From Pedobacter nyackensis (GTDB lineage Bacteria; Bacteroidota; Bacteroidia; Sphingobacteriales; Sphingobacteriaceae): a stretch of DNA of 64,000 nt. The notes beneath the pieces were generated by a model that saw nothing but the letters and a program-made list of their open reading frames with translations, was not told the origin of the DNA and did not search any database. The stretch is from assembly GCF_900176505.1 (NCBI RefSeq), contig NZ_FWYB01000020.1, forward strand, positions 19,801 to 83,800, in the 5' to 3' direction. How positions within the stretch are numbered: the first letter of the stretch is position 1; each line of letters begins with the position of its first letter. This document shows, in pieces, positions 35,033 through 41,544 of the stretch. The translations under genes and the position numbers were made by a program.

Positions 35033-35608
35033 TTAGCAACATCCAGAGCCAGGTGCGCATGACGGCCCATCAGCAACGAGATTTTTCAATTCGATTTTTG
35101 GCTTTTCAGTCTTGGTTTCTGTTACAGGTGCACAGCATTCTTCACCTGTAGCTGTTGTACCACAACTGCCTCCACGTGTAATTGCTTTACATTGGGTGGC
35201 ATCTGGTATAAGGTTTATAATTAAATTCTCGCCTGAGATCTCAAATGCTCCCGGATACATTTGTCGGGTATCAAACTGGGAGTTTCCGAATTCAATCTTA
35301 ACCACACCAAGTGGATTAAGTGGCAATGATTTTTCTACTAGTTTTACGATAGATAAGGCTTTACTTACCTGCATCGCTCTTTCGCTATCTCTAACTTTCG
35401 GTTCCCATAACTGTACAATGATTTCTGTCCATGAATTCATTACCCCACCGCAATCTACCGAAACGATAGGAGCCTGTTTGATTTCTGTAATGTGATAAGA
35501 GGCATCAACCCATTTATCGGCTGCGTACTGAAATTGTAATGTCAGGTTTGGGTTTTGCTCTAAAGTGGCTTTAAACGTTTGCCAGGTTGTTAATTCTTGA
35601 GTATTCAT
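35033..35608 (-). CDS. DUF6428 family protein of the arsenic operon
   Basis: A 191-residue cytosolic protein from the ATG at 35608. The frame opens at 35689, but that start overlaps arsR and is less likely. The N-terminal two thirds resemble DUF6428 (TLQFQYAADKWVDASYHITE, ISVDCGG-like segment VDCGGVMNSW). The C-terminus is cysteine-rich: GGSCGTTATGEECCAPV and GPSCAPGSGCC. DUF6428 genes occur beside arsR and arsC in Bacteroidetes; thiol binding of arsenite is an inference. An ArsR-like box lies two bases upstream of the start codon. Confidence 0.82.
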   Translation of the reverse strand: MNTQELTTWQTFKATLEQNPNLTLQFQYAADKWVDASYHITEIKQAPIVSVDCGGVMNSWTEIIVQLWEPKVRDSERAMQVSKALSIVKLVEKSLPLNPLGVVKIEFGNSQFDTRQMYPGAFEISGENLIINLIPDATQCKAITRGGSCGTTATGEECCAPVTETKTEKPKIELKNLVADGPSCAPGSGCC

Positions 35609-35610
35609 AT

Positions 35611-35626
35611 ATTGCAATTTTACGAT
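35611..35626 (-). promoter_or_regulatory. ArsR-box-like palindrome before the DUF6428 gene
   Basis: ATTGCAATTTTACGAT matches 14 of 16 bases of the palindrome before arsR (35985-36000). It sits between the arsR stop and the DUF6428 start, where a bound repressor could control a second transcript. Confidence 0.6.
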
Positions 35627-35645
35627 TGATGTAGTTAAAAAAAAG

Positions 35646-35975
35646 CTAGCAACAATTTGCTGAACCTTTGTATAATTTAAGGAAGTCACCTATCTGGCTT
35701 TCCAATAGTTTCCAGGTATCCGGGTTAATACAATAACACACACTTACACCTTCAATTGTCCCTTGTATAATCCCTGCGTTTTTAAGCTCTTTTAAATGTT
35801 GTGATATGGTAGCTTGGGCAAGGCCGAGTTCGTCCACCAAGTCGCCGCAAATGCAGGCGTTAGCAGAAATGATCTGCTGTAAGATGGCGATACGGGCAGG
35901 GTGGGCCATTGCCTTAAGCAATTGTGCCAGCTGATTCTGCTCCTGCGTAAATATTTCCGTTTTTGTAAGTCCCAT
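35646..35975 (-). CDS. arsR: ArsR family transcriptional repressor
   Basis: A 109-residue winged-helix repressor. AHPARIAILQQIISANACIC leads to the recognition helix GLAQATISQHLKELKNAGII. The ACICGDL cysteines and a C-terminal NCC are positioned to bind arsenite, though the classical ELCVCDL motif is replaced by ACICGDL. It should repress its own operon until arsenite binds. A palindromic box lies ten bases upstream of the start codon. Confidence 0.94.
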   Translation of the reverse strand: MGLTKTEIFTQEQNQLAQLLKAMAHPARIAILQQIISANACICGDLVDELGLAQATISQHLKELKNAGIIQGTIEGVSVCYCINPDTWKLLESQIGDFLKLYKGSANCC

Positions 35976-35984
35976 AATTATTGT

Positions 35985-36000
35985 ATCGCAATATTACGAT
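35985..36000 (-). promoter_or_regulatory. ArsR-box-like palindrome before arsR
   Basis: ATCGCAATATTACGAT is symmetric at seven of eight base pairs (ATCGnAATATTnCGAT). It lies directly upstream of the arsR start codon, as expected for autorepression. Confidence 0.65.
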
Positions 36001-36058
36001 AAGCAGAGTGGATATGCAAGTTTAGTTTTAATATTTGACAGGAAAGCTACATAAATAG

Positions 36059-36754
36059 CTAAGCATCATTTCGGTTTAATAGTTCTTCAACCATCATTGG
36101 AACGCCAATAGTAGCAGGTTGTTCTATCATTTTTAAATGATTGTTAGCAGCTATATTGGATACGTTGAGATCAATTAGATATTTAAGTGTTTCTCTTGGT
36201 ACATACGTCGTTAAGCCGGCAGCAGGGTACACCTGTAGGCTCGTGCCTATCACTGCAAAAATATCCGCTTTCCGACAGATTGCGGTGGCTGGTACCATAT
36301 TTGGAACGGCTTCACCAAACCAAACTACATGGGGCCTCAAGGGTTTACCATATATGCATAAATCAGTAAAGTTGAGTTCCCAACCTGATATGGGATAGGT
36401 GAGGCCAGAGTCAACATCCGACTGCGCTTTGGTGATTAATCCATGTAAATGCAGTACGTTTTTTGAGCCCGCACGTTCGTGGAGGTCATCAATATTCTGA
36501 GTAATGATTTGAACGTTGTATTTTTCCTGTAATCTGGCTAGCGCCTTGTGTGCTTCATTCGGTTCGGCCTCCAGTACCGATTTACGGCGTTCATTATAAA
36601 ATTGCTGTACCAGTTGCGGGTTTCGTTCCCAGGCTTCAGGCGTTGCAACATCTTCTATGCGGTGATTTTCCCATAAACCATCAGAGTCCCTGAATGTTTT
36701 AAGTCCGCTCTCTGCACTAATGCCGGCACCGGTTAATATCACTATGTTGTTCAT
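36059..36754 (-). CDS. SIR2 family NAD-dependent protein deacylase, zinc-free type
   Basis: A 231-residue sirtuin that removes acyl groups from lysine using NAD. GAGISAESGLKTFRDSDGLW, TQNIDDLHERAGS, the catalytic HLHG and IGTSLQVYPAAGL are all present. The four zinc-ribbon cysteines are missing between HLHG and VVWFGE. FYNERRK carries the Tyr-x-x-Arg pair linked to succinyl/malonyl-lysine specificity in class III sirtuins such as E. coli CobB. It is transcribed divergently from the exbD-like gene. Confidence 0.92.
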   Translation of the reverse strand: MNNIVILTGAGISAESGLKTFRDSDGLWENHRIEDVATPEAWERNPQLVQQFYNERRKSVLEAEPNEAHKALARLQEKYNVQIITQNIDDLHERAGSKNVLHLHGLITKAQSDVDSGLTYPISGWELNFTDLCIYGKPLRPHVVWFGEAVPNMVPATAICRKADIFAVIGTSLQVYPAAGLTTYVPRETLKYLIDLNVSNIAANNHLKMIEQPATIGVPMMVEELLNRNDA

Positions 36755-36844
36755 TTGTTTTATGGCTAAATTCTAAATACGAATATAAACATTATGGAAT
36801 ATTCAGCCTTTTCACATCATCATTTTAACTTAAACCAAAAGATT

Positions 36845-37360
36845 ATGGCTGAACTAAGCATTTCCCGAAACAGAAGAGCTGTACCAAAAGTTGATTTAAC
36901 TGCTATGGTTGACCTAGCATTTTTGCTGATCACTTTTTTTATGCTCACTACCTCTTTATCTAAACCTATAGCAATGGATATAGCCAAGCCTGACAAGGCA
37001 ATGGATGATACGCAGGAGCCTGTCCCTGCATCCCGTTCAATGACGATCTTACTAGGTAAAAACAATAAACTAGCCTGGTATATGGGCGAAACTGGTAAAA
37101 GTCAGCCTGTAATTGAAGGGTTTGATGGGATTAGAAAATCGTTAATGATTAACAAAACTAAAGTTGAAGCCGCAAATGCTAGCGACCCTAAAAAGTCATT
37201 ATTTGTTATCATTAAGCCCACAGAAGCTGCCAGCTATAAAAACTTTGTAGACATTATGGATGAATTAAAAGTAGCAAAAATAACTGCTGCCCCGGCAATT
37301 GATGATGAGCACATTACCAAAGAAGAAGTGGATTTTATGAAGCAGCAAAATATTTATTGA
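36845..37360 (+). CDS. ExbD/TolR family biopolymer transport protein
   Basis: A 171-residue inner membrane protein. One N-terminal helix follows the conserved PKVDLTAMVDLAFLLITFFM, with the functional Asp in MVDLAF, and a periplasmic domain forms the rest. ExbD works with ExbB and TonB in proton-driven uptake. No exbB or tonB is next to it, so it may be an orphan member of an ExbBD complex made elsewhere. The frame opens 17 codons earlier (36794), but the ATG at 36845 fits the family better. Confidence 0.88.
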   Translation: MAELSISRNRRAVPKVDLTAMVDLAFLLITFFMLTTSLSKPIAMDIAKPDKAMDDTQEPVPASRSMTILLGKNNKLAWYMGETGKSQPVIEGFDGIRKSLMINKTKVEAANASDPKKSLFVIIKPTEAASYKNFVDIMDELKVAKITAAPAIDDEHITKEEVDFMKQQNIY

Positions 37361-37362
37361 TC

Positions 37363-37548
37363 TTAATATCGCTGGCGCTCTAATTCTACTTTAATGTCGT
37401 TCTTAATGCTTTTGGCTTTTTCCATCCATTCTGGTGCTCTCTCTTTTATGTCGTCTACGATGGAGCGACCGTTTAGGTCTTTTTTGGTAAGGTATTTAAC
37501 TGCACCGTATACTACGGCACCTAGTAATGCGGTCTTTAATAGTCCCAT
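37363..37548 (-). CDS. small membrane protein, YtxH-like
   Basis: A 61-residue protein from the ATG at 37548. One hydrophobic segment, MGLLKTALLGAVVYGAVKYL, precedes a basic-acidic helix ending IKNDIKVELERQRY. The size and layout resemble YtxH-type envelope-stress proteins, but the match is loose. The frame extends to 37614 with a poor N-terminus. It converges with exbD, two bases apart. Confidence 0.6.
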   Translation of the reverse strand: MGLLKTALLGAVVYGAVKYLTKKDLNGRSIVDDIKERAPEWMEKAKSIKNDIKVELERQRY

Positions 37549-37592
37549 GTTCTGATGATTAGTATAAAGTAAACAAGTTGGATGTATAAAAG

Positions 37593-37626
37593 TTTGATAA
37601 CTGTTTTGTAGCAATACCTACCTTTG
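37593..37626 (+). promoter_or_regulatory. promoter candidate for the NTF2-like gene
   Basis: TTTG at 37593-37596, 22 bases, then TACCTTTG at 37619-37626, an exact TAnnTTTG. The start codon at 37632 is only five bases beyond, so the mRNA would be almost leaderless. Confidence 0.55.
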
Positions 37627-37631
37627 GGCTT

Positions 37632-38000
37632 ATGAATTCAACAGATACTTTATTAATCAAAGAAGCAAGACTTGATTCAAACAGCTGTATTGCCAAAAAG
37701 GATGTAGCGGGAGTTTCAAAATATTGGATGAAAGACTTTGTGCAGATTGCCGGAGATGGGAGTTATACCGTGGGAAAAGCTAAAATTGCTGCTGATTGGA
37801 AATATATGTTTTCTAAAAGCAGCCCGCTATTTGAGCGTATCCCCGATACCATTACGATAAATGAATCCGGAGACATGGCATGGGAAAGTGGTACCTGGAA
37901 TTATAAAAATGATGTATACCACGGTAATTATGCTGCTATGTGGCGTAAGATAGGTGGGAAGTGGTTAACACAAAATGAGCTTTACGTTTCCTTGAACTAG
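37632..38000 (+). CDS. NTF2/SnoaL-like protein (DUF4440 type)
   Basis: A 122-residue cytosolic protein with the NTF2-like fold. KEARLDSNSCIAKKDVAGVS begins helix one, and GDGSYTVGKAKIAADWKYMF and MAWESGTWNYKN fit the barrel pattern of DUF4440/SnoaL-like proteins. Such proteins include small-molecule-binding and isomerase-like members; no substrate can be named. It has its own promoter and terminator. Confidence 0.82.
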   Translation: MNSTDTLLIKEARLDSNSCIAKKDVAGVSKYWMKDFVQIAGDGSYTVGKAKIAADWKYMFSKSSPLFERIPDTITINESGDMAWESGTWNYKNDVYHGNYAAMWRKIGGKWLTQNELYVSLN

Positions 38001-38022
38001 TCAGGAGTTAAAATGAAATAGG

Positions 38023-38047
38023 GGCCTGTAACGATGAGTTACAGGCC
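38023..38047. terminator. bidirectional terminator between the NTF2-like and SDR genes
   Basis: GGCCTGTAAC (38023-38032) pairs with GTTACAGGCC (38038-38047) over a GATGA loop, followed by TTATTATTG. It is shared by two convergent genes. Confidence 0.85.
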
Positions 38048-38075
38048 TTATTATTGTTGTTGGTTTTAAAATGTT

Positions 38076-38798
38076 TTACGGGTTGGTAGACCACAGACTT
38101 ACATCTTTAACCAATGCGCGGTTTGGAAGTTTTAAATGCGCTACCAGCAATTCAGCAAAATCTTCAGGTTGAAGCGTTGAATCAGGATTACCATCGGTAA
38201 GTTTATTGTCTATCGCAAGATCAGTGGCGATAGTGCTTGGTGTAAGTGTAAACACCCGTATGTTAGATTTACGTGCTTCGAACATTAGTGATTCTGATAA
38301 TCCGTTCAGGCCGAATTTTGACGCACTATAAGCACTTGTTAAAGGAGCACCTTTAAGTCCTGCAGTTGATGAAACGTTTACAATGTCGCCACTTTTACGT
38401 TCCAACATTTGCGGTAAGATCTGTCTGATGAAATAATAAGGCCCAAACAAGTTGGTTTTTACGATATTTTCCCAGTCGCTGACCTCAAGATCCAGGAAAT
38501 TGCCGAATTTGCCTATACCAGCATTGTTTACCAGGATGTCTATTTTACCTATTTCTGCAGCGATTTTTGCACAGGCAGCATTTACTTCTGCTATGTTAGA
38601 AACATCTGCAATAGCATATACAACTTTAATCGCCGGGTTAATTTGCTTGGCTTGCTCACTTACTTTCTCCAGATCACTTGCTGTTCTGGCAACTAATGCC
38701 AGATTTACTCCTTCTGCTGCAAGTGTAAGTGCTATTGCTTTACCAAGACCTTTACCTGCACCTGTAATCAGTGCTGTTTTATTATTCAGTGTTTCCAT
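38076..38798 (-). CDS. short-chain dehydrogenase/reductase (3-ketoacyl-ACP reductase-like)
   Basis: A 240-residue SDR from the ATG at 38798 (an ATG three codons upstream is possible). TGAGKGLGKAIA is the TGxxxGxG cofactor site, LVNNAGIG the NNAG motif, and S-x12-Y-x3-K is VSSTAG...YSASKFGLNG. It reduces a carbonyl with NAD(P)H; the natural substrate is unknown, and FabG-like names are generic. It has an exact -7 box upstream (38864-38857). Confidence 0.9.
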   Translation of the reverse strand: METLNNKTALITGAGKGLGKAIALTLAAEGVNLALVARTASDLEKVSEQAKQINPAIKVVYAIADVSNIAEVNAACAKIAAEIGKIDILVNNAGIGKFGNFLDLEVSDWENIVKTNLFGPYYFIRQILPQMLERKSGDIVNVSSTAGLKGAPLTSAYSASKFGLNGLSESLMFEARKSNIRVFTLTPSTIATDLAIDNKLTDGNPDSTLQPEDFAELLVAHLKLPNRALVKDVSLWSTNP

Positions 38799-38856
38799 AT
38801 TAATCATTGTTTTTAATGTGATGAAGCGGTCAGATAATGACCAGCTTAAACGTCTG

Positions 38857-38864
38857 CAAAATTA
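38857..38864 (-). promoter_or_regulatory. -7 box (TAATTTTG) for the SDR gene
   Basis: An exact TAnnTTTG match on the minus strand, giving a leader of about 50 bases. The -33 element is weak. Confidence 0.4.
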
Positions 38865-38919
38865 CGTAACTCCGATTTCAATAGTATAGACTTAAAGTAA
38901 AAAAAACTTAACTTTAAGT

Positions 38920-39384
38920 ATGTACAGAAAGCATATTGTTATTGCTGGTCTTTTATTTTTGTCAGGCTTTTCTGCATTAGCACAAGCAGATAATCCTAAA
39001 TATGATAAGAAACTGGCCGATTCACTCCAATCTGATGATTATGGGATGAAAATCTACTACCTGGTAATTTTAAAAACAGGTACAAATACTACTGAAAGCA
39101 AGGCTAAAACAGATAGTCTGTTCAGTGGACACATGGGGAATATCGGACGTTTAGTTAGTGCGGGGAAACTGGTTGTTGCCGGGCCCTTTCAAAAGAACGA
39201 TAAAAGTTATCGAGGGATATTTATATTAAATGCAGCTTCAAGCACAGAGGCGAAAGCATTATTGGAAACAGATCCTGCTATAAAACATAAGCTTCTTGAA
39301 GCGGAAGTTTACGGCTGGTATGGTTCTGCAGCACTACCCATGTACTTGCCGTACCACGATAAGCTGGAGAAAAAGAAAATGTAG
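38920..39384 (+). CDS. secreted YciI-like domain protein
   Basis: A 154-residue protein with a signal peptide (IVIAGLLFLSGFSALA, cleavage near residue 22) and a YCII-type domain from about residue 45 (MKIYYLVILKTG, FSGHMGNIGRLVSAGKLVVA, GPF, LLETDPAI). The His and Asp residues expected in YciI proteins are present. YciI proteins are normally cytosolic, so export is unusual. Function unknown. Confidence 0.82.
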   Translation: MYRKHIVIAGLLFLSGFSALAQADNPKYDKKLADSLQSDDYGMKIYYLVILKTGTNTTESKAKTDSLFSGHMGNIGRLVSAGKLVVAGPFQKNDKSYRGIFILNAASSTEAKALLETDPAIKHKLLEAEVYGWYGSAALPMYLPYHDKLEKKKM

Positions 39385-39395
39385 GCACAAAAAAA

Positions 39396-39421
39396 AACAT
39401 CCATCGGTTAGGATGGATGTT
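39396..39421. terminator. terminator between the YciI-like and cold shock genes
   Basis: AACATCCATC (39396-39405) pairs with GATGGATGTT (39412-39421) over a six-base loop, with a run of nine A before it. The A-run favours termination on the minus strand, after the cold shock gene. Confidence 0.85.
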
Positions 39422-39443
39422 TAACAATTTATAAATATTTTGA

Positions 39444-39635
39444 TTAGCTAATCTTAACATTAATTGCGTTCAAGCCTTTTTTACCTTGCTCGATGTCATA
39501 GCTTACTGAATCATTCTCACGAATGCTGTCAATTAAGCCAGAAGAATGAACGAAAATTTCGGCGTCACCATTAGCTGGTACGATAAATCCAAAACCTTTT
39601 GTTTCATTGAAAAATTTTACTGTTCCTTGTTGCAT
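39444..39635 (-). CDS. cold shock protein, CspA family
   Basis: A 63-residue single cold-shock domain that binds single-stranded RNA and DNA. RNP1 is KGFGFI (residues 13-18) and RNP2 is EIFVHSS (near residue 27), with GTVKFFNETKGFGF at the start. Slightly shorter than E. coli CspA. It has the best promoter in the window and a leader of only about 18 bases, without the long cold-sensing leader of enterobacterial cspA. Confidence 0.95.
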   Translation of the reverse strand: MQQGTVKFFNETKGFGFIVPANGDAEIFVHSSGLIDSIRENDSVSYDIEQGKKGLNAINVKIS

Positions 39636-39658
39636 TATTTTATAATTTAATTATAATA

Positions 39659-39688
39659 CAAAGGTAATGTAATTTATTGAATATCAAA
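39659..39688 (-). promoter_or_regulatory. Bacteroidetes-type promoter for the cold shock gene
   Basis: On the minus strand, TTTG (39688-39685), 18 bases, then TACCTTTG (39666-39659), an exact TAnnTTTG. The predicted start near 39653 leaves a leader of about 18 bases. Confidence 0.7.
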
Positions 39689-39740
39689 ATTTTATTTGCT
39701 GGTAATCCATGATTTCAAAATACCATTACCAAAAGATCAC

Positions 39741-39875
39741 TTATTTCAGTACCCAATAGCCCAAAGCAAGCCATACCAAGCCTTTAGCAAGAAAAAATAA
39801 AAATCCCCAGACGCCAACTTTTTTCAGCCATTTAAGCAAAACTGCTTTTTTTTCGGATGTAGGTTTGGTGGTCAT
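39741..39875 (-). CDS. small single-helix membrane protein
   Basis: A 44-residue protein from the ATG at 39875. After a basic N-terminus (MTTKPTSEKKAVLLKWLKKV) comes one membrane helix, VWGFLFFLAKGLVWLALGYW. The frame extends to 39956 but with an unlikely N-terminus. I recognise no family. Small single-pass proteins of this kind are common beside housekeeping genes in Bacteroidetes. Confidence 0.6.
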   Translation of the reverse strand: MTTKPTSEKKAVLLKWLKKVGVWGFLFFLAKGLVWLALGYWVLK

Positions 39876-40029
39876 AATGCAAAAATAGTTGATTTTCGGA
39901 TAAAATTGGTTGTTATATAATGAAACGTCTCTGGGAATGAAAAAGTGTTCCAGCATTACTTGAATATATACGTAATATCATCAGTAATTCTCCGTTTCTT
40001 TAATAAATTTACTCCTTAAAGATATAGTT

Positions 40030-40590
40030 ATGTTAAGCAATTCAATTAAAGACGCCACTAAAGAAGCCCATCTTACACTCGAGAAAAAAGTAGTACAAAA
40101 AATGAAAGCTATTCGCAGTGATGCCGACTATGCAGATTTTTTAAAACATTTTTATGCTTATTTTAATCAGGTTGAGCAAGCTATTGCGCCATATATAACT
40201 ACAGAGTTGTTACCTGATCATGCAGAACGACGTAACTCATCTTATTTAAAACAGGATATTGAAGCTTTAGGTTCAGATGTGAATGATCTACCAGAAGCTA
40301 TTGCACCCGAAATTACCAATGCCATACAAGCCCTTGGTGCTTTGTATGTAATGGAAGGGTCTATTATGGGCGGACCAATCATTGTAAAGATGCTTGAAAA
40401 GTCTGGGGTTACTAATGGTGTATCTTTCTTTTCCGGCTACGGAGAAGCCACGGGTCAGATGTGGGGTAAATTTGTAGCGGTATTGAATGCATCAGCAAAT
40501 AGCGAAGCTGAAGAAGAGCTTGCAATTAAATCAGCTAATGATACCTTCTCTAATTTTGGTGAAGTATTTGGCGCAGTTAGCGTAGCTTAA
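40030..40590 (+). CDS. biliverdin-producing heme oxygenase
   Basis: A 186-residue heme oxygenase-fold protein. KDATKEAHLTLEKKVVQKMK contains the proximal heme-ligand histidine (H14), and ALGALYVMEGSIMGGPIIVK is the distal-helix glycine-rich segment. Heme oxygenase opens heme to biliverdin, iron and CO, useful for iron acquisition or for making bilin chromophores. No bacteriophytochrome is adjacent. It faces a DUF1080 gene across a shared terminator. Confidence 0.88.
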   Translation: MLSNSIKDATKEAHLTLEKKVVQKMKAIRSDADYADFLKHFYAYFNQVEQAIAPYITTELLPDHAERRNSSYLKQDIEALGSDVNDLPEAIAPEITNAIQALGALYVMEGSIMGGPIIVKMLEKSGVTNGVSFFSGYGEATGQMWGKFVAVLNASANSEAEEELAIKSANDTFSNFGEVFGAVSVA

Positions 40591-40594
40591 TCAT

Positions 40595-40630
40595 AAAAAC
40601 TAAGCAAAGATTAATCCTTGCTTAGTTTTT
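40595..40630. terminator. bidirectional terminator between the heme oxygenase and DUF1080 genes
   Basis: AAAAACTAAGCAA (40595-40607) pairs with TTGCTTAGTTTTT (40618-40630). The DUF1080 stop codon (complement of 40611-40613) lies in the 10-base loop. Confidence 0.88.
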
Positions 40631-41309
40631 TTATCGGTTTCAGGACTACTTTTCTAAATTCTACTTCTGCGCCTTCAGCCTGAAGTGCTATTTGTCCGCT
40701 TTTGGCTGTGCAATTAGTACCGTAGTTTGCCAGTTTATCATTTACCCAAACTTTTATCTGATCATTCAGACACTCTACTACCATCTTGTTCCATTCACCA
40801 AGTGGTTTTTCTAAACTGTCAGTCACTCGTTTAATCCGTCGTAATTTATCTCCGTTTATTCCCCAGTTAGCTTTAAGTCCGCGTCTGGCTTCCATATCAG
40901 GTACGGTAATATCCTCTTCAATACACCAGAAATCACCTGCATTTTTATGCATCATCTGCACTTCTATTGATTTTGGGAACATTCCATATAGTATTCTCGG
41001 AGTTGAGGCATGTACCAATACACCACAATTTCCCGGTTTTCCTGCAAAACGATATTGAACCTCTATCCTGTAATTCTGATAGATGTCGTCAGTAATCAGG
41101 TGACCGCGGGGATTGCCCATACTTACCAGTAATCCATTACGTATAATGAAGGAGGGCTCTATGTCGGGTTTTTTATCTTTATCAGGCACGTCGCTATGCC
41201 ATCCGGTTAAATCTTTTCCGTTAAATAAATTCTTCGTTTGTGCAAATGACATCGTACTGCTTAAACATAGCAGCATGATGAGGAGTGTGTTGGTTAGTTT
41301 TGGTTTCAT
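40611..41309 (-). CDS. DUF1080 (3-keto-disaccharide hydrolase-type) secreted protein
   Basis: A 232-residue periplasmic protein with a signal peptide (LLIMLLCLSSTMSFA, cleavage near residue 24). The mature part is a DUF1080 concanavalin-like jelly roll: NLFNGKDLTGWHSDVPD, GVLVHASTPRILYGMFPKSI, EWNKMVVECLNDQIKVWVND. Some DUF1080 proteins cleave 3-keto-glycosides, giving the family its current name; the substrate here is unknown. It is alone on the minus strand, upstream of the GH29 gene on the other strand. Confidence 0.9.
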   Translation of the reverse strand: MKPKLTNTLLIMLLCLSSTMSFAQTKNLFNGKDLTGWHSDVPDKDKKPDIEPSFIIRNGLLVSMGNPRGHLITDDIYQNYRIEVQYRFAGKPGNCGVLVHASTPRILYGMFPKSIEVQMMHKNAGDFWCIEEDITVPDMEARRGLKANWGINGDKLRRIKRVTDSLEKPLGEWNKMVVECLNDQIKVWVNDKLANYGTNCTAKSGQIALQAEGAEVEFRKVVLKPIKKLSKD

Positions 41310-41399
41310 AAGTTAAATATAATACAAATGATATAAAGGCGTATGGCAATTGAAATTAAATTGTAAATGCACACAATATTCTGTTTAATAAAGCGTCTA

Positions 41400-41407
41400 T
41401 ATGTTTG
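41400..41407 (+). promoter_or_regulatory. -7 box (TATGTTTG) upstream of the intergenic terminator
   Basis: An exact TAnnTTTG match. Transcription would start near 41413 and meet the hairpin at 41426-41455 almost at once. The -33 element is poor. Confidence 0.4.
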
Positions 41408-41425
41408 AGAGCGTTGATTTAGATG

Positions 41426-41461
41426 AGCGGGAATAGTCGGAGGATTATTCCCGCTTTTTTA
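41426..41461 (+). terminator. intergenic terminator ahead of the fucosidase gene
   Basis: AGCGGGAATA (41426-41435) pairs perfectly with TATTCCCGCT (41446-41455) over a 10-base loop and is followed by TTTTTATT. The nearest plus-strand gene upstream, heme oxygenase, already ends with its own terminator at 40630, so this one belongs to an unannotated short transcript or a fucosidase leader. Confidence 0.8.
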
Positions 41462-41544
41462 TTGGGGAACGCTCATTATCATTTATATTTTGCAGGAGAC
41501 ATAGGAGCATCATTAATTGTTATATTTAGGGAAAAATAAATTTA

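Noticed and set aside
35609..35689. Longer start for the DUF6428 protein, reaching into arsR
   Set aside because: The extra residues overlap the arsR coding end and the ArsR-like palindrome sits directly before the shorter start.
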